DNA of 64,000 nt from Alkalicoccus luteus (GTDB lineage Bacteria > Bacillota > Bacilli > Bacillales > Salisediminibacteriaceae), in NCBI GenBank assembly GCA_052061695.1, contig JBPZEY010000001.1; one strand, written 5' to 3'. Below, in pieces: positions 42,169 through 49,578 of this stretch (positions are counted from its first letter, which is position 1; every line of letters starts with the position of its first letter). The translations under genes and the position numbers were made by a program. The notes beneath the pieces are model-generated. The model was not told the origin of the DNA and made no database searches. It saw nothing but the letters and a program-made list of their open reading frames with translations.

Positions 42169-43179
42169 CTATGCTTGTTCAATTTTCATATCACCGGCTT
42201 TGATCCAGCCTTTATGCCTCATCCATTCTGAGAGCAAGAGACTGATCACAGCCGGGAGCACAACGTGCAATAAAAGCACGGACCATAATACACTTTGGGT
42301 AAATCCCATCGTATGAAACGTCATAATCTGTCCAACAAATCCGCTCGTCCCCATTCCGGCTCCTTCAGGGTTATTCTCCATGAGAAAGACGATCGTTGCA
42401 AGCGGACCGATCAGCGCTCCAGCTGCAGTAGGCGGAATCAGGATCAGCGGGTTACGAACAATATTGCCAATTTGCAGCATCGAGGTGCCAATGCCAAGCG
42501 ATATCAGCCCGGCAGCTTTGTTTTCCCGATAGCTGCTTACAGCAAAGCCAACCATCTGCGCGGCACAGCCGACTGCGGCAGCCCCGGCAGCCAGTCCGTC
42601 AAGCTGCAGCATGATGGCGATAGCCGCGCTGGAAATTGGTGCAGTCAGCGCCAGTCCCATAACTGCTGCGATGACAATCCCCATAACGAACGGCTGCTGC
42701 TCTGTCGCCCACATGACAAACTGACCGATGCCGATCAACAACGCACTGACCGGCGGTCCGATTGCCGCAGCTGCAGCTGCCCCGGCACTGATCGTTACAA
42801 ACGGTGTTACTAGAATATCTATTTTGGTTTCACCTGATACAAGCTTGCCTGCTTCTACTGCACCAACCGCAGCAATAAACGCCCCTGCCGGTCCTGCCAG
42901 ATCGTAACCTGCAGCTCCTCCGAACAAGGCTGCAAATAATACGAGCCCCGGCGCCTTAAGGCCGTAAGCGACCGCAGCACCGATTGCAGGTCCTGCCAGC
43001 GCCATGGCCTGCGTACCGGTATTCTCCAGCCATCCAATGCCAGCAGCGTCACCCGCCGTCTGCATGATCAATCCGATAATCAAAGAAGAAAACAGCCCTA
43101 ACGCCATATAGCTTAAACCCGTTATAAAATAAGTCCGCAGCGACAGCTCGATTCCTTTTTTATGTAAAAACTGTTTCAT
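42169..43179 (-). CDS. PTS EIIC-like membrane protein (stand-alone)
   Basis: 336 aa, Ala/Gly-rich, with about nine or ten membrane segments. It matches my memory of the PTS_EIIC_2 type, proteins annotated as PTS transporter subunit IIC, with features such as YMALGLFSSLIIG, FGGAAGYDLAGPAGAF and GGLIGPLATIVFLME-like C-terminal text. No EIIA or EIIB gene or domain is next to it, and a known substrate is not suggested by the context. It may be a sugar or small-molecule permease without PTS phosphorylation. It begins the operon with ytpP and ytpQ. Confidence 0.85.
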   Translation of the reverse strand: MKQFLHKKGIELSLRTYFITGLSYMALGLFSSLIIGLIMQTAGDAAGIGWLENTGTQAMALAGPAIGAAVAYGLKAPGLVLFAALFGGAAGYDLAGPAGAFIAAVGAVEAGKLVSGETKIDILVTPFVTISAGAAAAAAIGPPVSALLIGIGQFVMWATEQQPFVMGIVIAAVMGLALTAPISSAAIAIMLQLDGLAAGAAAVGCAAQMVGFAVSSYRENKAAGLISLGIGTSMLQIGNIVRNPLILIPPTAAGALIGPLATIVFLMENNPEGAGMGTSGFVGQIMTFHTMGFTQSVLWSVLLLHVVLPAVISLLLSEWMRHKGWIKAGDMKIEQA

Positions 43180-43258
43180 AATTTCTTCGCCTCCGCCTCC
43201 TCATTTGTTCATCATGCTGTCTTGACACCTGATTTGTCAAGAAGGATGCGCAGACGAA

Positions 43259-43297
43259 AAGAGGCATCACTCCCCGACTGCGGGAGCCATGCCTCTT
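43259..43297 (-). terminator. Terminator overlapping the lipoprotein stop codon
   Basis: AAGAGGCAT and ATGCCTCTT with inner GGGAG/CTCCC, followed by TTTTCG on the minus strand. The 5' arm encodes the last codons of the lipoprotein and the stop codon lies in the 3' arm. Confidence 0.82.
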
Positions 43298-43797
43298 CCA
43301 ATATGATCATGTTTTTCGACAGACTGAACAATATCAAACATCATTCCCGCCTGTTCAGAGATCTCCTGAAGCTTCATGACTGCAGAAATTTTGGCATTTC
43401 CGGACCCTACCATCACTTCATAGGCATCTCCATCAAACGGCGCGATGTGAAAGAAGGCTTCTTCCGCCCCTTCTTGGGACACTTCGGCAAGAAGCGGCTC
43501 CCGTTCAGGGAGAAGGCTCTCCTCCGCCTCTGCATCTGCACCATCCAAGTTCAAGATAAAAATTTGCTCTTCCATGCTAATGTGAAACTCAGCGCTGCCG
43601 TTCTTCTCCATTTCAGCCTGATCGGGCAGAAAGACAGAAAATCCATTCTGATGAACGGTCGGCTCTTCCGGCTCTTGTTCCACTTTTTCGTGAAGCAGTT
43701 TTTCTGCTTTTTCAGAGAGCTGGTCATCACTTAAGCTGCACGCACCCATCAGAATACAGGCAGCCGCAAGACCAGCTGGTTTTCCCATCCACCACAC
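43267..43797 (-). CDS. Predicted lipoprotein, unknown function
   Basis: 176 aa from a GTG start (43797) seven bases after GGAGG. Short N-terminus, hydrophobic segment LAAACILMGAC with the lipobox cysteine at the end, then an acidic extracytoplasmic domain (SLSDDQLSEKAEKLLHEKVEQE...). The open frame goes 26 codons further upstream but the ribosome site and signal peptide favour this start. Domain not recognised. Beyond it, an 8-base inverted repeat (TGTTACAA, 13 bases, TTGTAACA) is near the probable promoter. It is the last gene before the divergent ytoQ. Confidence 0.8.
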   Translation of the reverse strand: MWWMGKPAGLAAACILMGACSLSDDQLSEKAEKLLHEKVEQEPEEPTVHQNGFSVFLPDQAEMEKNGSAEFHISMEEQIFILNLDGADAEAEESLLPEREPLLAEVSQEGAEEAFFHIAPFDGDAYEVMVGSGNAKISAVMKLQEISEQAGMMFDIVQSVEKHDHIGRGMAPAVGE

Positions 43798-43914
43798 GGG
43801 AATTCCTCCAATCCAGACAATCGGTTTCATTGATTTGCCAGAGCATGTGCTCAAGCTGTATATGACCCGGAGCACACTCCGGCTGTTTAATCCTTTGTAA
43901 TCATATCACAGTTC

Positions 43915-43943
43915 TGTTACAAACGCGAAACATTTTTGTAACA
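43915..43943. promoter_or_regulatory. Inverted repeat between the lipoprotein gene and ytoQ
   Basis: TGTTACAA at 43915-43922 and TTGTAACA at 43936-43943, separated by 13 bases. The 383-base gap between the two divergent genes also holds a small CCGGAG/CTCCGG hairpin at 43867-43882 and the ytoQ promoter; I see nothing else. Confidence 0.4.
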
Positions 43944-44099
43944 TTTGTCGAATGAAGGCGAATTGCGGAGGTTATATGGGAGCTTTAGTTGCCTTTCTAA
44001 ACAGATAAACCAGCTCTTGCATTTCTTCTTCCCGCAGCCCGCAATTTTTTCTCGTGTCCGAGCATGGCAAGCTGTCAGCGGTTCACCGCTTCCAATTAG

Positions 44100-44128
44100 T
44101 TGACACGCCGGTACGTTTTTGATGATAG
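44100..44128 (+). promoter_or_regulatory. ytoQ promoter
   Basis: TTGACA (44100-44105) and TGATAG (44123-44128), 17 bases apart, 52 bases before the ytoQ ATG. Confidence 0.55.
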
Positions 44129-44180
44129 TAGAGGAAGCCCTCTCAATCGGGCATCACTTAAATGATAAGGAGTGTTCAGA

Positions 44181-44627
44181 ATGGAAATCACCGTTTATCT
44201 GGCAGGACAAATCCACGATGACTGGCGGCGCGATCTGAAGGATAAAGCACAGCAGCAAGGCCTGCCGATCCACTTTACCGGTCCGATGGAAAACCACAGC
44301 CGATCTGACAATATCGGAGAAGAGATTCTCGGAGAGCAGGCTAATAAAATTGCCAAGGATGAGGCGGCTTCCCAAATGAACAATTTACGTACGAGAGTGC
44401 TGCTGAACCGTTCGGATGTCGTGCTCGCACTCTTTGGGGAAGACTACCGTCAGTGGAACAGCGCGATGGACGCCGGCGCTGCGATCGCCCTCAACAAACC
44501 CTTGATTCTCGTGCGTCCGGAAAAGCTTCACCATGCCTTAAAAGAGCTCTCTGAAAAGGCACAGGTCACCGTTGAAACCTCGGATCAAGCACTGCAAGCT
44601 CTGTCCTATATCTTTGAGACCGAGTAG
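44181..44627 (+). CDS. ytoQ: YtoQ family protein
   Basis: 148 aa; MEITVYLAGQIHDDWRRDL at the start and NRSDVVLALFGEDYRQWNSAMDAGAAIAL in the middle are characteristic of YtoQ, with a nucleoside 2-deoxyribosyltransferase-like fold. Function not established. ATG at 44181 has AAGGAG upstream, three codons inside the longest frame. Same strand position as in B. subtilis. Repeat copy C follows. Confidence 0.92.
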   Translation: MEITVYLAGQIHDDWRRDLKDKAQQQGLPIHFTGPMENHSRSDNIGEEILGEQANKIAKDEAASQMNNLRTRVLLNRSDVVLALFGEDYRQWNSAMDAGAAIALNKPLILVRPEKLHHALKELSEKAQVTVETSDQALQALSYIFETE

Positions 44628-44829
44628 CATAAGCGGCATAAACCAGCAGACCGCTGGCCCCTCTTGAAAGCTGGAAACCTTGTGAAGACGAAAAAGTCTT
44701 TCAACTTCATTATTTATTCGTTTGGTTGACTTTCCCCTCTGTTAACCGAGCCTGCCGTGGGCTGGCCTTCAGCTATGTCTCAGGGTGATCCCGTATGAAG
44801 GGAAGAAAGGCACGGCTTCACGCGGACAC

Positions 44830-44849
44830 AGGCTTCTTACAAGAAGCCT
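44830..44849. repeat. Hairpin unique to repeat copy C (1)
   Basis: AGGCTTCTT and AAGAAGCCT arms around AC. Together with the hairpin at 44881-44913 it lies in the segment present in C and missing in B. Confidence 0.8.
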
Positions 44850-44880
44850 TCAAGACCCAGTCCGGCTCCGCTCGAGCGTG

Positions 44881-44913
44881 GATGCCGTTCGCAGATCTGA
44901 ACGGCACGGCATC
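44881..44913. repeat. Hairpin unique to repeat copy C (2)
   Basis: GATGCCGTTC and GAACGGCACGGCATC pair with a small bulge around GCAGATCT. Confidence 0.75.
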
Positions 44914-45305
44914 TTCAGGCTGCGCGGCTTCCACGGGCACGCCGGACACGAAGGGAAAATGGATTTGTTTGTTGGAGAAAAACGTTCCGATCGGTAGATA
45001 CGACTGTTCCATGGTACATACGTGAAAGCACTGGTAATCCTTATTCGACATCGAAGTGTTGCCTATATAAAGGTTCCACCCATATGGAACAAGCACGTGC
45101 GAATCATCACCAGGTGTTTCAACCGGACTGGCAGCTGCCAAATTGGAGGATCTCGACTCCTGGAGGATCCGAACGAGGCGAAGATCCAGCGCTTCTGACA
45201 ACAGGAGGGAGCGGTTAGCTGAAGCCGTTCCCTCCGGAAAGCGAGTGTCCGTAGATGTAGGCAGGTGCAACGTTATTCACTTAAAATGACTTTATCCACA
45301 CTCTG

Positions 45306-45341
45306 AAAAGCCTGCCGCACAGGTTACTTCGGCAGGCTTTT
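45306..45341 (-). terminator. ytoP terminator
   Basis: AAAAGCCTGCCG and CGGCAGGCTTTT, 12-base perfect stem, 15 bases past the ytoP stop, with a TTTT tract on the minus strand. Copy C of the repeat begins directly after the tract. Confidence 0.9.
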
Positions 45342-45355
45342 ATGATGCGCGTCTG

Positions 45356-46429
45356 TTACACGTTGTCACGAATCGTCTGCATCGTCGTGCGGTCTGTTGC
45401 TTTCACCAGCTTGACGAGCAGCTCTTTCGCCGCTGCGTAGTCATCTACATGCATCATTGATGCAGCGGTGTGAATGTAGCGCGAGCATATGCCAATGACA
45501 GCTGATGGTACACCGTTATTGGAAATGTGGACTCGTCCAGCATCGGTGCCCCCTTGCGAGATAAAGAACTGATAAGGTATCTTGTTCGATTCTGCCGTAT
45601 CCAGAATAAATTCACGCATTCCCCGGTGTGTGATCATCGTCCGGTCAAAAATACGAAGCAGCGCTCCTCCACCGAGTTTTCCAAACGCATCTTTTTCACC
45701 GGAAGCATCGTTAGCAGGGCTTGCATCCAGAGCGTAAAAAATATCCGGACGAATCATGGCGGCTGCTGTCTGTGCCCCGCGCAGACCGACTTCTTCCTGG
45801 ACAGTTGCTCCGGAATAGAGCGTATTCGGAAGCGTTTCTCCCTGAAGCTCTTTTAAAAGCTCAATAGAAAGGCCGACACCGTAGCGGTTGTCCCAGGCTT
45901 TGGCGAGCAGTTTTTTCTCGTTTGCGAGCCTTTCCATCGGACAGACCGGCACGATCTGCTGACCTGGTTTAATACCGATCTTTTCAGCATCTGCTTTATC
46001 ATCAGCGCCAATGTCAATATACATATTTTTTATATCCATCGGTTTACTCCGCTTCGCTTCATCAAGAAGGTGCGGCGGAACGGATCCAATGACACCGGTA
46101 ACCGGCCCATTGTCCGTTATGATATGCAGACGCTGTGCCAGCAGCACCTGACTCCACCAGCCGCCCAGCGGCTGAAAGCGAATCAGTCCTTTATCGTCAA
46201 TGGACGTAACCATAAAACCAACTTCGTCCATATGACCTGCTACCATTACGCGCGGATCATCCTCGGACCCGTGCTTGACGCCAAACACACTTCCCAGTCT
46301 GTCCTGAACGACTTCGTCACTGTACTGACTGAGTTCGTTTTTTACGAAGCGGCGTACTTCGTGTTCAAAGCCCGGAGCTCCCGGAAGCTGCGTCAACGTT
46401 TCAAATAACTGATATGTATCCTGATGCAT
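45356..46429 (-). CDS. ytoP: M42 family metallopeptidase YtoP
   Basis: 357-aa glutamyl aminopeptidase/endoglucanase (M42) family peptidase. Zinc ligands and catalytic acids are seen in VAGHMDEVGFMV, KAWDNRYG, TVQEEVGLRGAQTAA, ALDASPAND and RYIHTAASMMH. Forms cytosolic multimers by family. AGGGAG precedes the ATG. It is in the B. subtilis order between ytoQ and ytzB. Confidence 0.95.
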   Translation of the reverse strand: MHQDTYQLFETLTQLPGAPGFEHEVRRFVKNELSQYSDEVVQDRLGSVFGVKHGSEDDPRVMVAGHMDEVGFMVTSIDDKGLIRFQPLGGWWSQVLLAQRLHIITDNGPVTGVIGSVPPHLLDEAKRSKPMDIKNMYIDIGADDKADAEKIGIKPGQQIVPVCPMERLANEKKLLAKAWDNRYGVGLSIELLKELQGETLPNTLYSGATVQEEVGLRGAQTAAAMIRPDIFYALDASPANDASGEKDAFGKLGGGALLRIFDRTMITHRGMREFILDTAESNKIPYQFFISQGGTDAGRVHISNNGVPSAVIGICSRYIHTAASMMHVDDYAAAKELLVKLVKATDRTTMQTIRDNV

Positions 46430-46627
46430 GCTTGCACTCCCTTTCTGTAATCTGTTCCACCTGCTATTCTACCGGAGCAGCTACGTGGATTCCAGTTTTT
46501 TTCGCTATTCGAAATAATTCTGCTTCTCTGCCTATTTTTTCATGAAACCGCTTTGATTTCCATTGGCAATGTCCCCCACTTTCGCTATACTGAAGGAAAT
46601 AGATGTGAAGGAAGAGGAGTGTTCAAC

Positions 46628-46945
46628 ATGAGCTGGAAACGCTTTGCTGCTGGAGTGGGGGCAGGAGTTGCCGTCACGATGATCGCAAAAAATACGCTGG
46701 ATCAGAAGGAAACGGTGCTTGCACCGGAGAAAGCATTGAAACTCGTAAAAAAGAAGGCTTCCGATATCGGAAAAATTGAAGGGTCTTGGGTACACATGAT
46801 CACAGAGCGCTATGAAAAAGATCAGCTCGTGTATGACGTTTACCGCGGCGGTGTCACAATCGAGGAAGAAGACGGTGTTTTCGCCTACGAATTTCGTGTA
46901 GATGCAGCCACAGGTTCAATTTTAGACTTTAAAAAGCAAGAGTAG
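46628..46945 (+). CDS. ytzB: YtzB, PepSY domain protein
   Basis: 105 aa, starting MSWKRFAAGVGAGVAVTMIA with a short hydrophobic segment, then a PepSY domain (KALKLVKKKASDIGKIEGSW...YDVYRGGVTIEEEDGVFAYEFRVDAATGSIL). Probably exported or membrane-bound. ATG at 46628 with GAAGAGGAG upstream; the additional 25 codons in the frame lack a site. Divergent from ytoP. Confidence 0.93.
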   Translation: MSWKRFAAGVGAGVAVTMIAKNTLDQKETVLAPEKALKLVKKKASDIGKIEGSWVHMITERYEKDQLVYDVYRGGVTIEEEDGVFAYEFRVDAATGSILDFKKQE

Positions 46946-46953
46946 ATGCGCAG

Positions 46954-46994
46954 CAAAAAGCGCTTCAGGATGATGAGATCCTGAAGCGCTTTTT
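46954..46994. terminator. Bidirectional terminator between ytzB and ytnP
   Basis: AAAAAGCGCTTCAGGAT and ATCCTGAAGCGCTTTTTT form a 17-base stem with T/A tracts on both strands. Confidence 0.95.
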
Positions 46995-47009
46995 TCGATT
47001 AAATACTGG

Positions 47010-47888
47010 TTAACGTCGGGACGGACTTTCTGCCGCTGCCTTCCGTTCAACAGCATCCTTTACTTCTTTACCGGTTTCATCCCAGCGGATCGCGCGGTAT
47101 TTGTAATCGTGATAGAAAAAGAACCAGTTTTCTTTTTGAAGTGCTTCTGTCACGTATTTCTGCTTCGCATAAATCGAATCCATCGGGTAGTCGTCATACG
47201 CCAGCACCCAAAGAGCGTTTTGGTGCGCATGCGTCGGCATAATATCAGCCATGTGCCAGTAAACGCTGTCTGCACCTTCAATGCGGATGATCGCATGACC
47301 TGCGCTGTGGCCGCCTGTATGAATCATGCGAATCGCAGGCGACGGCTCGTGCTCGTCTGTATAGGTGCGCACGAGCTGTTCAATCGGCTGCCAGTTTTCT
47401 TTGAAATACGTGTTTTTGGAGCGGATATTCGGCTCCCTCATCTCCTTCCACTCCGTTTCATTTACGTGAATGACCGCATTCGGGAAGGCGGGAACCGGCC
47501 CGTCCTCTGTCTCGGCAACAAGACCGCAAGCATGGTCAAAATGCATGTGGGTCATCACGACATCCGTAATATCCTCAGCCGTAAGCCCAAGCTCCGCGAG
47601 ATTTTCCTCGACGCGGGACTCTCCTGTAACGCCATAGTTGCGCAGCGCTTTTTCCGAAAGCCTGTTGCGGCCGATACCACTGTCGATCAGCAGAATCTGC
47701 TCCTCCGTCTGCACGAGAATCGGATCGCAGCGAAGCTCAATCTGATTATTTTCATTAACTGGATACTTTCTCGACCAGAGCGGTTTTGGTACAACTCCGA
47801 ACATAGCGCCTCCGTCCATAAACGTGTCGCCGCCGTCAAGCCAAGTAAGCGTGATGTTATTTCCGATGTTCAGCTGTTCCAATGCCAT
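47010..47888 (-). CDS. ytnP: Metallo-beta-lactamase fold lactonase YtnP
   Basis: 292 aa. The HMHFDHACG motif (HxHxDH) plus a histidine in HTGGHSAGH and an Asp in MADIMPTHAH give the binuclear zinc site. In B. subtilis YtnP is a quorum-quenching lactonase acting on AHL-type signals and on Streptomyces signalling. AAGGTGGGG precedes the ATG. It is 15 bases downstream of trmB on the same strand. Confidence 0.94.
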   Translation of the reverse strand: MALEQLNIGNNITLTWLDGGDTFMDGGAMFGVVPKPLWSRKYPVNENNQIELRCDPILVQTEEQILLIDSGIGRNRLSEKALRNYGVTGESRVEENLAELGLTAEDITDVVMTHMHFDHACGLVAETEDGPVPAFPNAVIHVNETEWKEMREPNIRSKNTYFKENWQPIEQLVRTYTDEHEPSPAIRMIHTGGHSAGHAIIRIEGADSVYWHMADIMPTHAHQNALWVLAYDDYPMDSIYAKQKYVTEALQKENWFFFYHDYKYRAIRWDETGKEVKDAVERKAAAESPSRR

Positions 47889-47903
47889 GCTTTCCCCACC
47901 TTA

Positions 47904-48548
47904 TTAATCATGATGAAGCTGAGCTTCCAGCCGGTAAATCCGCATTCCCTTCTGCGAAAACTTTTGTTCATATTCTGTCATGATGTTTCCTTCCATTTCG
48001 CTTTGATGAAGGTCCAGGCTGATATTTTTCAAACGTGCTCCTGCACGTGAGAACGACTCCAGTGAGAATTCAAACAGCCCCTGATTATCGGTTTTAAAGT
48101 GGATCTCTGCTTCTCTGTGTAGTACTTCTCGATAGAGATCCAGAAATCCTTCATGTGTGAGCCTTCTCTTTGCGTGCCTCTTTTTCGGCCACGGATCCGT
48201 GAAATTAATATATAGCCGGTCGATCTCTTCCGGAGCAAACATGTCCGGCAGATCTGCAGCGTTTTCCTGCAGAAACCGCAGATTAGGCTTTCGCTTTTCC
48301 ACCGCCTGTTCGACTCCATTCACAATTACACTTTCATACAGTTCGAGTCCGATCACATTCACTTCTGGATTGGCTTCTGCCAGATCGTTTACGAATTTTC
48401 CTTTACCCGACCCAACTTCGACATACAGCGGCCCATCATTGTTAAAATGCTCGTGCCACTTTCCTTTCCATCGGGATGGTGCTTCCACGACAATATCATT
48501 GTTTTCCTTTAAATATTCCGGGGCCCATGGCTTATTACGCAATCTCAT
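47904..48548 (-). CDS. trmB: tRNA (guanine-N7)-methyltransferase
   Basis: Makes 7-methylguanosine at position 46 of tRNA. 214 aa; SAM motif VEVGSGKGKFVNDLA, then INFTDPWPKKRHAKRRLTH, the TrmB signature, near residue 150. AAAGGAGAG precedes the ATG. It lies between ytmP and ytnP; the small gene ytzH that is next to it in B. subtilis was not found in the 140 bases upstream. Confidence 0.97.
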   Translation of the reverse strand: MRLRNKPWAPEYLKENNDIVVEAPSRWKGKWHEHFNNDGPLYVEVGSGKGKFVNDLAEANPEVNVIGLELYESVIVNGVEQAVEKRKPNLRFLQENAADLPDMFAPEEIDRLYINFTDPWPKKRHAKRRLTHEGFLDLYREVLHREAEIHFKTDNQGLFEFSLESFSRAGARLKNISLDLHQSEMEGNIMTEYEQKFSQKGMRIYRLEAQLHHD

Positions 48549-48687
48549 CTTCGTTCGTCTCTCCTTTTATCAAATAAGTTCGTTCATGATCCAGTACCGT
48601 TCATCATGCAGGCAGCATGTAAAAAACACAGTAAAAGAGCTCCACGACGCTGATGCGTCATGAAGCCTGTCACACGGCACCGGCGTT

Positions 48688-49488
48688 TCAGCTCTGTGCA
48701 CCGCTTCCTTTATGCAGAAGCTCTTCTACCTTCAGATTCCAGCCTGCAGCCTGTGCCTCATCTCCGCGTTCTTTATACCAGAGAATGTTTTCGATGCTTT
48801 GCACCAGGCGGTACCACCACAGTCTGTACCAAAGGCTGTCATCCGGCTTACGGCCGTAAGCTCGAAGCCACATTTCCCAGCTTTCTTCCGGCACATAGGC
48901 ATAGAGAAGCGGGGCTAAATCGAGCGCAGGGTCTGCTACCTGCGCTCCATCCCAGTCGATCAGGAATAAATTTCCTTTCTCGTCCTCTATCCAGTTATTA
49001 TGATGCACGTCTGCATGGCAGACGACAAAATCCTGTTCGGTCAAATTGGGAAATCTGGACTCCAGCTGCTGCAGTGCCTGCTTCAAGCTGCCGTGATCCA
49101 GTCCTTTATGACGCACGTGTGTCTGCAAGGCTCGAAAGATGTTTCCCGGAATCAACGGGCGGTTGCCCATCCGTTTAAACATATCGAGAAGCTCCTGCGA
49201 CTGATGGATTTTAGCGAGAAGCTCTGCTACGCGGGAATGGTCCATTTCCGCTATCTTAAGCTCCCTGCCGCTGATCCACTGCTGGGCTGTAATAACATCA
49301 CCGTTCTCAAGGCGCTTCGTCCACAGCAGCTTTGGAACAATTCCCTCAGCTGAAAGGACTGCCAGGAACGGTGACGAATTACGTTTCACAAATATTTTTT
49401 GTTGTCCCTGTTCGGCCACGTACGCTTCACCGGTAGCTCCACCGGCGGGGCGCAGGTGCCATCCTTCCCCCATGCTGAAATGTTCCAA
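48688..49488 (-). CDS. ytmP: APH-like kinase/phosphotransferase YtmP
   Basis: About 266 aa, aminoglycoside phosphotransferase/choline kinase fold. Catalytic loop CHADVHHNNWIED and the Mg-binding IDWDGAQVADPALDLAPLLY are intact; the Gly-rich GGATGEAYVAEQ binds ATP. Its substrate is unknown. Start is uncertain: TTG at 49488 has AAGGGTG six bases upstream and gives MEHFSMGEGW; a GTG nine bases earlier is the alternative. Confidence 0.9.
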   Translation of the reverse strand: MEHFSMGEGWHLRPAGGATGEAYVAEQGQQKIFVKRNSSPFLAVLSAEGIVPKLLWTKRLENGDVITAQQWISGRELKIAEMDHSRVAELLAKIHQSQELLDMFKRMGNRPLIPGNIFRALQTHVRHKGLDHGSLKQALQQLESRFPNLTEQDFVVCHADVHHNNWIEDEKGNLFLIDWDGAQVADPALDLAPLLYAYVPEESWEMWLRAYGRKPDDSLWYRLWWYRLVQSIENILWYKERGDEAQAAGWNLKVEELLHKGSGAQS

Positions 49489-49578
49489 TCGTTTCACCCT
49501 TATCCGATTCCGTACTTACGCTCAAAAAGCGCAGGAAAAGCCTTTTATCATTGTAAATAAGTTTTCCCGTTTGTTCAA

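Larger units (their letters stand above)
44690..45305 (-). repeat. Dispersed repeat, copy C (full-length type, about 615 bp)
   Basis: Read on the minus strand it starts CAGAGTGTGGATA just after the ytoP terminator T-tract and ends at TTGAAAGACTTTTTC, sharing scattered sequence blocks with copy B throughout. Relative to B it carries about 130 extra bases near the distal third, including hairpins at 44830-44849 and 44881-44913. It fills most of the 728-base gap between ytoQ and ytoP. Confidence 0.88.

Noticed and set aside
44818..45270. 150-codon frame in repeat copy C as a protein gene
   Set aside because: It lies within a repeat element, has no good ribosome site and only part of it is shared with copy B. 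Kept as an observation about the repeat and not as a gene.
47109..48050. Plus-strand frame of 313 codons across ytnP and trmB
   Set aside because: Both genes beneath it are well supported on the other strand, and no ribosome site or domain is seen in this frame.
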